From: Pararhodospirillum oryzae
Lineage (GTDB): Bacteria; Pseudomonadota; Alphaproteobacteria; Rhodospirillales; Rhodospirillaceae
Direction: 5' to 3'
Assembly: GCF_007992075.1 (NCBI RefSeq)
Contig: NZ_BJZO01000041.1
Coordinates: 1-37,428, forward strand
DNA length: 37,428 bases
Part shown: piece by piece, positions 1-7,756 of the stretch
Layout of the letters: every line of letters starts with the position of its first letter
Position numbering within the stretch: position 1 is the first letter of the stretch
The notes under the pieces: model-generated
What the model saw: only the letters and a program-made list of their open reading frames with translations
The model's database searches: none
Told to the model about the DNA's origin: nothing
Translations under genes and position numbers: made by a program

Positions 1-541
1 TCATCAGTTCCGACCGTTGGTATGAAAGGGACTTGCGCATGGCGCAGCGCCGGGCAACCGGGATCCCGGCGCGGCCCTCGGCGTCCAGAACCGCCGTCAG
101 CCAGGGCGGAATCTCCTCAGAATCCAAGGTGATGAACCCCAGGCGTTGATACAGGGGCTCGTTCCACGCAACGGCCCGAAAGGTGGTCAGGGTCAGGGCC
201 TGGAGCCCCTGGCCCCGGGCCACCCGCCCGGCCGCTTCGATCAACTGGCGCCCGATTCCGCGCCCCTGCCACGCCCGATGCACCGCGATCTGCCAGAGAT
301 GCAGGGCGTCGCCCCGGTGCTCGCCGTTCAGAAATCCCACGACGCCATCGTCGGGCAGATCCGCGACCAGTGCCACGCCCGTGGCCATCAAGGCCCGGTG
401 CTGGTCCTCGGATTGCACGGTGTCATCGGCGATCCATTCCAGCCCCGGCCACTCCCGGAAGATCTCGCCCGCGCTGCGCTCGATCGCCGGCAACAAGAAC
501 GCCTCCCCGGGGGTGGCGGGCCGGATCATGGTCCCTTTCAT
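1..541 (-). CDS. GNAT family N-acetyltransferase (3' end outside window)
   Basis: Reading the minus strand from ATG at 541 gives at least 180 residues with no stop before the left edge, so the C-terminus is missing. The protein opens MKGTMIRPATPGE. The acetyl-CoA loop is clear (IAVHRAWQGRGIGRQLIEAA, the Q/RxxGxG/A signature), followed by the late-domain motif NEPLYQRLGF. These are the standard GNAT fold marks, so it should transfer an acetyl group from acetyl-CoA to an unknown amine. AGGA lies 4 nt before ATG 541; an in-frame ATG at 529 (MIRPAT) preceded by AAAGGG is also possible. It follows the helicase gene by 76 bp on the same strand and may be co-transcribed. The substrate cannot be inferred. 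Confidence 0.8.
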   Translation of the reverse strand, partial: MKGTMIRPATPGEAFLLPAIERSAGEIFREWPGLEWIADDTVQSEDQHRALMATGVALVADLPDDGVVGFLNGEHRGDALHLWQIAVHRAWQGRGIGRQLIEAAGRVARGQGLQALTLTTFRAVAWNEPLYQRLGFITLDSEEIPPWLTAVLDAEGRAGIPVARRCAMRKSLSYQRSELM

Positions 542-617
542 TATTCCTGTCCCTTTTGTTCGTTGCCCGGGCGAGAGGACGATCCGGGCGCCCCCGACGC
601 CCACGCCCCTTCCTCCG

Positions 618-2894
618 TCAGCGCGCGAGAGTAACGAAAGCGGCCATGACCTTGCGCGGGCCGGCGGTATCGAAGGCAATGTCCAGGCGATCGCCCGAAA
701 CCTCGCGCACCGTGCCCAGGCCGAAGGATTCGTGCGACACGCGATCGCCGGCCTTGAAGGCGGAAGCCGGCGTTGGGCGGGTTGGGGGCGCCGACCAGCC
801 CGGGGACGGGCGGCGGATCCCCCCCTCTCCGGACACCGTGCCGGGACCGCCCACGCGCCCCCAGCCGCCGGGTGCGTTGCTCAGCCCCTGCGCGCCCGAG
901 CCCACGAGACCGCGCGCGGTATCGGTTTCCACCACCTCGGGCGGCAACTCGTCCAGGAAGCGGCTGGGCAGGCACGAACGCCAGTCGGCGAACACCCGGC
1001 GCGATCCGGCGAAGCTGATGAACACGCGGCGCCGGGCCCGGGTCAGGCCGACGTAGGCGAGGCGGCGTTCCTCCTCCAGGCCTTCCACGCCGTTTTCCTC
1101 CAGGGCGCGGCGGTGGGGGAACAGCTCCTCCTCCCAGCCGGGCAGGAAAACGGTGTCGAACTCCAGGCCCTTGGCGCCATGCAGGGTCATCAAGGTGAGG
1201 GCGTCCTCGGCGGCCCGGGCCTCGTTGTCCATCACCAGGCTGACGTGCTCCAGGAATCCGATCAGGCTGTCGAACTCCTTGAGCGCGCCCACCAGTTCCT
1301 TGAGGTTTTCCACCCGGCCCTCGGCGTCGGGAGCCTTGTCGGCCCGCCACATGTCCACGTAGCCGCTTTCATCCAGGATGGTGCCGCACAGGGCGGCCGG
1401 ATCCAGGCCATCGGCCAGGGCCCGCCAGCGCGACAGGTCTTCCAGGAAGGCGCGCAAGGAGCGCCGGGCGGCCGGGCGCAGTTCGTCGGTTTCCACCACG
1501 CGGCGCGCGGCCTCGGGCAGGCTGATCCGCTCCAGGCGCGCGACGCGGTTGAGGATCTGGATCGTGGTGGGGCCCAGGCCCCGGCGCGGGGTGTTCACCA
1601 CCCGCTCGAAGGCCAGGCTGTCGTCGGGCTGGGCGGCCAGGCGCAGGTAGGCGAGCGCGTCGCGGATTTCCTGGCGTTCGTAGAATCGCGGCCCGCCGAT
1701 CACCCGGTAGGGGGTGCCGGAAACGATCAGCCGTTCCTCGAACTCGCGGGTCTGGAAGCCCACGCGCACCAGGATGGCCATGCTGTTGAGGGGCTCGCCC
1801 GCGCGCTGGAGGGCTTCCGCCTCCTCGACCACGCGGCGGGCTTCCTCGGCGCCGTCCCACACGCCCCACACGGTGATCGGGGCCCCGGGATCGCGGGTTT
1901 CGTCGGCGGCGCGCAGATCCTTGCCCATGCGGGCCTTGTTGTGCCCGATCAGGCCGGAGGCGGCGGCCAGGATGGTGGACGTGGAGCGGTAGTTGCGTTC
2001 CAGGCGGACCACGGTGGCGCCGGGGAAATCCTGCTCGAAGCGCAAGATGTTGCCCACCGCCGCGCCGCGCCAGGAATAAATCGACTGGTCGTCGTCGCCC
2101 ACGCAGCAGAGGTTGCCGTGCGCCCGGGCCAGCAGGCGCAGCCACAGGTATTGGGCCACGTTGGTATCCTGGTATTCGTCCACCAGGATGTACTGGAACT
2201 GCCCGCCGACCTCGGCCAGCACGTCGGGATGCTTGGTGAACAAGGTCAGGCCGTGCAGCAGCAGATCGCCGAAATCAACCGCGTTCACCACCAAAAGCCG
2301 TTCTTGGTACTGGCGGTACAGGTCGGGCAGACGGCCGGCGGCGAAGTCGCGGCCCGGGGCGTCGGCCGGGAGGGCATCGAAGCAAAGTCCCCGGTCCTTC
2401 CAGCGCTGGATCAGGCTCATGGCCACGGCCGGCTGCCAGCGCTTGAGATCCAGGTTTTCCACTTCCATGATCTGCTTGAGCAGGCGGACCTGATCGTCGG
2501 TATCAAGAATGGTGAAGCCCGGGCGCAGGCCCACGCGCTCGCCATGGCGACGCAGCAAGCGAACCCCCAGGGCGTGGAAGGTGCCCAGCCACACCTGTTC
2601 GGCGTCGGGGCCGATCAGGGCGGCGGCGCGCTCGCGCATCTCGCGCGCGGCCTTGTTGGTGAAGGTCACGGCCAGGATCCGCCACGGGCGCACCGGGCGG
2701 GTGGCCAGGAGATAGGCCAACCGGCAGGTCAGCACCCGGGTTTTGCCCGTGCCGGCGCCCGACAACACCAGAACCGGGCCTTCGGTGGTGGTCACGGCCA
2801 GGCGTTGCTCGGGATTGAGGGCATCCAGCCAGGGCGGCAGAACCTCGGGAACGGGGCCGGGCTCGGGGTCGTCGAGGGAAAAGGGGTCGTCCAT
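618..2894 (-). CDS. uvrD: UvrD/PcrA-type SF1A DNA helicase
   Basis: 758 aa, the usual length for UvrD/PcrA. Helicase motifs appear in order: Walker A GAGTGKT at 46-52, motif Ia TFTNKAAREM near 77-86, Walker B DEYQ at 239-242, motif III GDDDQSIYSWRG, motif IV ERNYRST, motif V LHGAKGLEFDTV and motif VI YVGLTRARRR. The last ~45 residues (FKAGDRVSHESFGLGTV and following) match the C-terminal Tudor-like domain that binds RNA polymerase in PcrA/UvrD. The family is an ATP-driven 3'-5' helicase acting in nucleotide excision and mismatch repair and in transcription-coupled repair. The low-complexity stretch before the C-terminal domain is the usual flexible linker. It is transcribed divergently from the HigA-like gene. 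Confidence 0.95.
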   Translation of the reverse strand: MDDPFSLDDPEPGPVPEVLPPWLDALNPEQRLAVTTTEGPVLVLSGAGTGKTRVLTCRLAYLLATRPVRPWRILAVTFTNKAAREMRERAAALIGPDAEQVWLGTFHALGVRLLRRHGERVGLRPGFTILDTDDQVRLLKQIMEVENLDLKRWQPAVAMSLIQRWKDRGLCFDALPADAPGRDFAAGRLPDLYRQYQERLLVVNAVDFGDLLLHGLTLFTKHPDVLAEVGGQFQYILVDEYQDTNVAQYLWLRLLARAHGNLCCVGDDDQSIYSWRGAAVGNILRFEQDFPGATVVRLERNYRSTSTILAAASGLIGHNKARMGKDLRAADETRDPGAPITVWGVWDGAEEARRVVEEAEALQRAGEPLNSMAILVRVGFQTREFEERLIVSGTPYRVIGGPRFYERQEIRDALAYLRLAAQPDDSLAFERVVNTPRRGLGPTTIQILNRVARLERISLPEAARRVVETDELRPAARRSLRAFLEDLSRWRALADGLDPAALCGTILDESGYVDMWRADKAPDAEGRVENLKELVGALKEFDSLIGFLEHVSLVMDNEARAAEDALTLMTLHGAKGLEFDTVFLPGWEEELFPHRRALEENGVEGLEEERRLAYVGLTRARRRVFISFAGSRRVFADWRSCLPSRFLDELPPEVVETDTARGLVGSGAQGLSNAPGGWGRVGGPGTVSGEGGIRRPSPGWSAPPTRPTPASAFKAGDRVSHESFGLGTVREVSGDRLDIAFDTAGPRKVMAAFVTLAR

Positions 2895-3020
2895 GGGATT
2901 ATGTCTACTCTTGGTACAGAGAAAAACACACGCTCTCGCCGAAGGAGGCGCATGTCCCGGCTTGCGCGATCATGGGGGTAGGGTATCCTGCCGGCCGGCC
3001 TGCTGACCAGGGAGATACCG

Positions 3021-3389
3021 ATGGCCCTTCCGGGCGACCCACCGCAGCATCCGGGACGCATCTTGAAGCATCAGTTCATGGATCCCCACCGCCTGGGGGT
3101 CAACCAGCTGGCGCGGGCGTTGCGGGTGCCCCCCAACCGTGTAAGCGCCATTCTGGCCGGCCAGCGCGCGATCACCGCCGACACCGCCTTGCGGCTGGGG
3201 CGCTTTTTCGCCACGTCGCCGCTTTTCTGGATGAACCTGCAAGCCCGCCATGACCTGGGGGTGGCGGTGCAGGTGATCGGCGAGGAACTGGAAACGCGGG
3301 TCAGTACCCTGGCCGAGCATCAGGTCCGGCCGCTGGACGACAGCCCGCCGGAAACCGACCCCGCCGAGGACGCCCCGGCGACGGCGTGA
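3021..3389 (+). CDS. higA: HigA/VapI-family XRE regulator, apparently orphan
   Basis: 122 aa. Residues ~10-80 form the HigA-type helix-turn-helix: HPGRILKHQFMDP, then GVNQLARALRVPPNRVSAIL and the family tail ITADTALRLGRFFATSPLFW. The last ~25 residues are acidic and Pro-rich. The family are antitoxins and autorepressors of HigB RNases. No HigB-sized gene precedes it: only 126 bp separate it from the divergent helicase start, and the next gene downstream is a convergent GGDEF gene. It is therefore an orphan antitoxin or a plain transcriptional regulator. GGGAG stands just before the ATG. Confidence 0.85.
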   Translation: MALPGDPPQHPGRILKHQFMDPHRLGVNQLARALRVPPNRVSAILAGQRAITADTALRLGRFFATSPLFWMNLQARHDLGVAVQVIGEELETRVSTLAEHQVRPLDDSPPETDPAEDAPATA

Positions 3390-3442
3390 ACGAGCCTTCG
3401 GCCATGGAGCCGGGAAGCGGGCGCGGCGCCGGCGCCCGCCAT

Positions 3443-3459
3443 GCGCGGGCCCCCCGCGC
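3443..3459. terminator. GC stem-loop between convergent genes
   Basis: GCGCGGG (3443-3449), loop CCC, CCCGCGC (3453-3459): perfect 7-bp arms between the convergent higA-like and GGDEF genes. A second GGGCGC/GCGCCC pair lies just upstream. No T-run follows, so a bidirectional terminator role is only inferred from position. Confidence 0.35.
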
Positions 3460-3483
3460 CGGGAGCGGACGGCATGCCCGGCT

Positions 3484-4581
3484 TCAAGGGACGGCCCCGG
3501 CGCGGCGCAATTCCAGCTCCATTTGGGAAACCACCCGGTTACGCCCCTCGCCCTTGGCCATGTACAAGGCCTCGTCGGCGCGCTGGATGAATTGGCCGAT
3601 GGCCTCGCCGATCACGTATTCGGACACGCCGATGGACAAGGTGATGCACCCCAGATCCTGATTGGTGCGCCGGTTGGTGACGCGCTTCGAAGCCACCTGC
3701 CGGCGGATGGTCTCGGCGGTGGCGACCGCGTCGCGCACCCGGATATTGGGCATCAGCACCGCGAACTCCTCGCCGCCGTAGCGCGTGGCGATCGACTCGG
3801 CATCGACGCCTTGCTGCAACAAGCGCGCGACCAGGCGCAGGACCTGATCGCCCATTTGATGACCGAAGGTGTCATTGAAGCGCTTGAAGTGATCGATATC
3901 GACCATCAGCAAGGACAGCCCGTTCAGATCGTCGCGGGCGGCGCGGTGGGTCAGATCGCGGATGGTCGCGTCGAAAACCCTGCGGTTGGCAATGCCGGTG
4001 AGGCCATCGGTCAGGGCCTCCAGACGAACGCGGTCAAGATCCTCGCGCAGCTTGCGCACCTCGTCGGAGGAACGGGCCAGTTCCTCGCCCAAGGCGCGGT
4101 TGGTGGCCAGCATGCGCTGGGTTTCATCCAGGACGGTGGCGATCAGGCGTTCGGCATGCTGGGGCTCGGCGCCCTGGACCTCGCCCGAGAACGACTCCAA
4201 GGTCCGGTTATAGGCCTCGGTTCCGGCGTGGGCGCTGGAGAACAAGGTGCGCATCTGCTCCAGCGTGACTTCCAGCTTCAATCCGGTGGAAGCGATCCCG
4301 TCGGTTTCTTCCTGGGCGGTGAAATATCGATTATACAGTTCCTCGCCCACTGTTTCGGTGAATGACGTTCCTTCCGAGAGAAGGGTATCCATCCGCCGCC
4401 GCAGATCGGGATAATGATCGAGAAAATAGCTATACCATATTGTATAATTGCGAGGATGCGGCGCGACCCCCATCTGCTCCATGCGGGCAAGCGCCTGGCT
4501 GGCAATGGATGCGGCCTGCCCGGGTGCTTCGGGATACTCCATGGTGAGGACTCCGCCGTGTTCCGCCCGCTTCCTGGCCAT
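3484..4581 (-). CDS. Diguanylate cyclase (GGDEF), inhibitory site lost
   Basis: 365 aa with an N-terminal helical region (~1-190, no membrane segment, coiled-coil-rich) and a C-terminal GGDEF domain (~190-355). The active-site loop reads RYGGEEF (GGEEF at 269-273). Substrate and metal motifs DGLTGIANRR and DIDHFKRFND are intact, so it should make c-di-GMP from two GTP. The allosteric I-site RxxD expected a few residues before GGEEF reads DAES here, so product inhibition is probably lost. Start 4581 has AAGG 8 nt upstream. An internal ATG at 4539 (MEYPEAP) with GGAG 8 nt upstream is equally good and removes a basic leader. Confidence 0.93.
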   Translation of the reverse strand: MARKRAEHGGVLTMEYPEAPGQAASIASQALARMEQMGVAPHPRNYTIWYSYFLDHYPDLRRRMDTLLSEGTSFTETVGEELYNRYFTAQEETDGIASTGLKLEVTLEQMRTLFSSAHAGTEAYNRTLESFSGEVQGAEPQHAERLIATVLDETQRMLATNRALGEELARSSDEVRKLREDLDRVRLEALTDGLTGIANRRVFDATIRDLTHRAARDDLNGLSLLMVDIDHFKRFNDTFGHQMGDQVLRLVARLLQQGVDAESIATRYGGEEFAVLMPNIRVRDAVATAETIRRQVASKRVTNRRTNQDLGCITLSIGVSEYVIGEAIGQFIQRADEALYMAKGEGRNRVVSQMELELRRAGAVP

Positions 4582-4614
4582 CCGTCATACCTTATTTCGC
4601 AGGGCCTGGAAACC

Positions 4615-4640
4615 CGAGGGGCCCGGCACCGGGCCCCTCG
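4615..4640. repeat. Perfect 12-bp inverted repeat in divergent region
   Basis: CGAGGGGCCCGG (4615-4626), CA, then CCGGGCCCCTCG (4629-4640). It lies between the starts of the divergent GGDEF gene and the next plus-strand gene. With a 2-nt centre and no T-run it is an unlikely terminator. It would sit in the 5' leader or promoter of the GGDEF gene and could be an operator or an mRNA leader hairpin. Confidence 0.6.
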
Positions 4641-4752
4641 CGCAGGAAAGGGAAACCAGGAAACCACCCCCATGAAACGGCGACGGTATTCCTGAAATGT
4701 GAATAAAAGGCAAAATGTCGTGATGAATTCGCGGAAAGGAGGCCGCGTTGCC

Positions 4753-5199
4753 ATGGGAACCGGAGCGTCGATCCGCCCAGGAGAGGGAGAAAAGGAAGCG
4801 CCCGCGAGGAACGCCGGATCAACGCGCCCTGGGGAAGACTCCGCCCCCTCCTCCCGATCGCGCGAGGCCCGCGCCCGGGGCTTTCGCAACGCCACCGCCC
4901 CGCTGCTCCGTCAGTTCAAGAACGCCTTGCGTCATGACCTGGGCGAAATCCTGGACCTCACCGTTTTGTATGGCTCGCGGGCCATGGGACACGAGGGCGA
5001 AGCGGTGTCGTGGGAAGTGGCGGTGCTGTTGACCGATGAACGCGACCCGGCCTTGATCCGGCGCTCGCTCACGCGGGCGGTGCGCCAAGCCACCTTGGGC
5101 ACGCCGGCCCGCCTGGATGCCGTGGCTCTGACCCCGATGGGCCTCAAACGGGGGGGGCCGCTGCTGGAGCATCTCGCCCAGCACGGGATCCCGTTTTAG
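4753..5199 (+). CDS. Degenerate nucleotidyltransferase-fold (MNT-like) protein
   Basis: 148 aa from ATG 4753, chosen because AAAGGAGG (4735-4742) lies 10 nt upstream. A longer in-frame GTG start at 4699 has no such site. The first ~45 residues are low-complexity and charged. Residues 70-95 look like the strand-GS-helix-DxD core of MNT/KNTase nucleotidyltransferases: LYGSRAMG (74-79), then SWEVAV (86-91) where active members have SDxDLAV. The first metal-binding Asp is absent and the second is Glu, so I infer loss of catalysis. Role unknown. A convergent or regulatory partner is not evident. Confidence 0.6.
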   Translation: MGTGASIRPGEGEKEAPARNAGSTRPGEDSAPSSRSREARARGFRNATAPLLRQFKNALRHDLGEILDLTVLYGSRAMGHEGEAVSWEVAVLLTDERDPALIRRSLTRAVRQATLGTPARLDAVALTPMGLKRGGPLLEHLAQHGIPF

Positions 5200-5460
5200 C
5201 GTGATCCGTTTTTGAACCGTCCCGGCTCCGGGCGGATCTTCCGAATACACTCATGCGAACACCCCCGTGCTTCCTTCAGCAAAGGACGCACGGGCGGGCT
5301 TGGCCCCAAGCCGGGCGTGGACATGCGCAAGGTCCCCAAGGCCTCCGCTGGCGGCCTCGCTCCCCTTCCACCTGACCACATCCCCGGCTTTTTCAATGAC
5401 TGCTGATCGCCCCGTCGCGGGCGTTCAACGGAAGGCATCCGATCGGAAAACCCTCGGGGC
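5200..5460. other. Intergenic stretch, no gene seen
   Basis: Between a plus-strand gene and a converging minus-strand gene. It holds GGCTTGG/CCAAGCC arms at 5297-5312 with a 2-nt centre. I see no convincing coding frame or RNA gene. Confidence 0.5.
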
Positions 5461-5781
5461 TTAGTCGCCCTGATCCAGGCCCGATCCGCATTCCTCGTAC
5501 AGACGATGGGCCCAGTCCATCAGGCCCAGCAGCTCGCGGTCCTCGGGCGTCTGGCCGCCCGCGGTGGTGCGTTCCACCATTTCCAGGAAGTCAAGCACCC
5601 CCACCGGGCAAGGAGCATGCCCCGAGAGAGCCGCCTGGCGCAGTTGCTCGGCCAAGCAACGAGAAGCATTGATGTAGTGTGCAAAATCGCCGCACTGCGC
5701 GGACTGATCGGCCGATGCATAGGCCCCGATCATCCGTGACAACAGCCATTGCACATGGCTGCCCGGGCCATTGCCGTCCAT
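5461..5781 (-). CDS. Small hypothetical protein, not recognised
   Basis: 106 aa, predicted mostly helical from its composition, with no signal peptide or membrane segment and three scattered cysteines. The start is well supported: GGAGGA sits 5 nt before the ATG (MDGNGPGSH). It has its own long upstream region (5782-6093) with a candidate CtrA box about 220 bp away. I do not recognise the family and assign no function. Confidence 0.65.
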   Translation of the reverse strand: MDGNGPGSHVQWLLSRMIGAYASADQSAQCGDFAHYINASRCLAEQLRQAALSGHAPCPVGVLDFLEMVERTTAGGQTPEDRELLGLMDWAHRLYEECGSGLDQGD

Positions 5782-5997
5782 GGGAGTCCTCCACTGGTCT
5801 TTTGGTCCATCCGCAAGACTTTTTGATGTAGCCTTGCGAATACTTGGTGGCGTGTCGCGCCGGCACCCGTCCGGCTCGGATCCCTTACCAAAACTTTTAG
5901 ACCGAGTCTTTGAACAGTTCCATGAAAATCGTCGGAAGACAGCCGCTTTGAAACCCTGAGGAGATAATACCGCGCCGCGCCATAGCCAGAGCGTGCA

Positions 5998-6022
5998 TTA
6001 AGCGCGCGTTAAGCACGATTAA
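5998..6022. promoter_or_regulatory. Candidate CtrA binding site (TTAA-N7-TTAA)
   Basis: TTAA (5998-6001), 7-bp spacer GCGCGCG, TTAA (6009-6012), then a third TTAA at 6019-6022 after 6 bp. TTAA-N7-TTAA is the core of the alphaproteobacterial CtrA box; the usual trailing C is G here. It would act on the minus-strand gene at 5461-5781. Such a short motif can occur by chance, but it is rarer in DNA this GC-rich. Confidence 0.4.
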
Positions 6023-6027
6023 TGAAT

Positions 6028-6050
6028 CCCGGACGCCTTTGGCGCCCGGG
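6028..6050 (-). terminator. Stem-loop after the 6094-7488 gene
   Basis: CCCGGACGCC, loop TTT, GGCGCCCGGG: 10-bp arms with one mismatch, about 45 nt past the stop of the minus-strand gene at 6094. An AT-rich stretch (ATTCATTAAT) follows on that strand. Factor-independent termination is possible but there is no clean T-run. Confidence 0.45.
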
Positions 6051-6093
6051 TATGACGAAAAGACTCGAAACAGATTAGGTCAGAAGGCCAGAC

Positions 6094-7488
6094 CTATATA
6101 ACCCTGGCATAGACCCCCCGTAGACTTCCATCCAAAAGCTGTGTCGTCGCAAGAATTTTGTCGACTTCCTCTCCCTTGACCGACCCCCGGCGTTTCATTT
6201 CGAGAAAATCGGCCACCAGGCCGGCAATGGCCTTGGTGCCTTGCGGTTTTTGAAAAGCCCCTTCAAAAAAGGGCCGCCCCAATTCCTTTTTGTTCCAAAG
6301 CCCGTCCAGGATCCCCAAAATCTCGGCAAAGGACGGATTGCGCATGGGATCCGCCCCCTCGACGCCCAGGATCATCGGGTTGTTGACCGTCAGCCTCAGC
6401 GCTTCGGCCATCTCGGGGGTGAGATAGACCATGTACCGGGAGGCCAGGGTGTCGATCTGTTCGATCCGTTCGCTGCGCTCCAGCCCCTTGAGGCGCACGG
6501 TCGAGGCCACCACCCGGCCGATTACATCCAAAAGTTCCGATGATTTTTCCAGCAGCTCCTCGAAATGCACCCCCAGGAAATGAACGATGACCGCGATATC
6601 GGTTTCAAACCGACGTCCCTTCAGGCGCTGCTTGCCCTGTTTCACCCGTTCCTGGTTCACCCGGTCGGTGACGTCGCGGGTTTCCCACCCTCCGATCACC
6701 CGGACCTGGTCGGCCGACTTCAAGGCCGTCACATAGGCCCCCAGATCCCTGTATTGTTCAACAACGGTGAAGCATTCGGCGAGAGCGGCAAGAACATCCG
6801 CTTCCCATTCGGTGATCTGGATGAACTCGCGCCCCATGGCCTTGCGCAAGGAGTGCAGGGCATGCGGCTTCAGAAGGGCCAGGGCCTGCAACTGTTCGAG
6901 CGACACCCCCACCAGCACCTGGGCGAAACGCGGGCCCAGGGCTTCGCGGAACACCTCCAGGCGCAACGGGTCCAGCTCGGCCAGCACCCGCAGCTTGGGC
7001 AGGGTTTCAATCCCGCCCAGGACATCGCCGATTTTTTCCAGACCGCTTTCGTTGCCGGCGAACAGGTGGCGGGCGGTGATCGCCACCACGTTCTGCTCGA
7101 TGTCGCGCATCGACAGGCCGCAGCAGGCGGTTTCCAGCCCGTTCTTGCCGAACTCGATCACGTCGCCCTCAAGGTCCCGCAGAACGAACATCCCGGCTTG
7201 CCAGGCGGCTTGAAACACCACCCAGCCCCGTTCCACGCATTCCGGACTGGTCAGGGCCTCGTCGGCGTTCAGCCCCTGCAACATCAGCGGCTGCCCCCCC
7301 ATCACCCGCGCCTCGACCAGGGCAAGGCGTGGGAACAGGCGATGAAGCGCGCGCTCCAGGCGGCGGCGGCGCGCGTGCGGCAGCCATTCCCCAACCCGGC
7401 GGCCCATGCCGCGCAAGACACCGGGCAGGGCAACGATCACGTCCCCATCCCCCAGGCGCTCGCCGATAACGGTCCGAAAAGAGTCCAT
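6094..7488 (-). CDS. Hypothetical protein, 464 aa, not recognised
   Basis: I place the start at ATG 7488 (MDSFRTVIGERLGDGDVIV). The frame stays open to an ATG at 7575, but the extra 29 residues look like translated promoter DNA and would run to the edge of the liu operator. The protein is soluble, mixed alpha/beta then mainly helical, with no signal peptide, no transmembrane segments and no motif I can name. An 11-residue basic stretch (HARRRRLERAL) occurs near residue 46. It is transcribed divergently from the liu operon, so it shares that control region, which is the only contextual hint. Confidence 0.75.
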   Translation of the reverse strand: MDSFRTVIGERLGDGDVIVALPGVLRGMGRRVGEWLPHARRRRLERALHRLFPRLALVEARVMGGQPLMLQGLNADEALTSPECVERGWVVFQAAWQAGMFVLRDLEGDVIEFGKNGLETACCGLSMRDIEQNVVAITARHLFAGNESGLEKIGDVLGGIETLPKLRVLAELDPLRLEVFREALGPRFAQVLVGVSLEQLQALALLKPHALHSLRKAMGREFIQITEWEADVLAALAECFTVVEQYRDLGAYVTALKSADQVRVIGGWETRDVTDRVNQERVKQGKQRLKGRRFETDIAVIVHFLGVHFEELLEKSSELLDVIGRVVASTVRLKGLERSERIEQIDTLASRYMVYLTPEMAEALRLTVNNPMILGVEGADPMRNPSFAEILGILDGLWNKKELGRPFFEGAFQKPQGTKAIAGLVADFLEMKRRGSVKGEEVDKILATTQLLDGSLRGVYARVI

Positions 7489-7577
7489 GCGTCCCCAGGT
7501 CCTGTTTTTGGAACCGCCAAGGCATACACCGGAACCTCGCCTTGGGGCGACCCCCCATTTTAGGTGAGGCCCCAAAC

Positions 7578-7607
7578 ATTACGTTTACGTCAACGGAAAG
7601 GTTGACG
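7578..7607. promoter_or_regulatory. LiuR-like operator with inverted repeat
   Basis: TTACGTTTACGTCAA at 7579-7593 resembles the TTTACGT/ACGTCAA-type box reported by comparative genomics for the MerR-family regulator LiuR upstream of liu genes in proteobacteria. It overlaps a perfect inverted repeat, CGTCAAC (7588-7594), GGAAAG, GTTGACG (7601-7607), whose right arm is also the -35 hexamer of the operon promoter. A regulator bound here would control RNA polymerase directly. No liuR gene lies in the window. Confidence 0.6.
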
Positions 7608-7630
7608 GGATTTCTCCCGCCCTCTACGCT
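7602..7630 (+). promoter_or_regulatory. Sigma70-type promoter of the liu operon
   Basis: TTGACG (7602-7607), a 17-bp spacer, then TACGCT (7625-7630). The start codon of liuA lies about 127 bp downstream. The -35 is inside the operator palindrome. Confidence 0.55.
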
Positions 7631-7756
7631 GCCCTGGCCCCGGTGAAGGGGTCCGTGCGCCAACCGCCCGCCGCCCTGTCGGGGGCCAACCGGGGTGGAC
7701 GCGCCGAGAGGGCCCCCGGCGGACGCGGGGCCGTTGTCGTCGAGGGAGGTTTCGTC

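Larger units (their letters stand above)
5782..6093. other. 312-bp intergenic region with regulatory signals
   Basis: No gene seen. It is upstream of the minus-strand gene ending at 5461 and downstream of the minus-strand gene ending at 6094. It is richer in A+T than its surroundings and holds the TTAA cluster at 5998-6022 and the stem-loop at 6028-6050, annotated separately. Confidence 0.6.

Noticed and set aside
183-2981. Plus-strand 932-codon open frame across the helicase
   Set aside because: It is the antisense shadow of the well-supported UvrD/PcrA gene; its composition is low-complexity and has no domain.
4615-4640. Reading the 12-bp palindrome as a terminator
   Set aside because: It lies between divergent starts, has almost no loop and no T-run.
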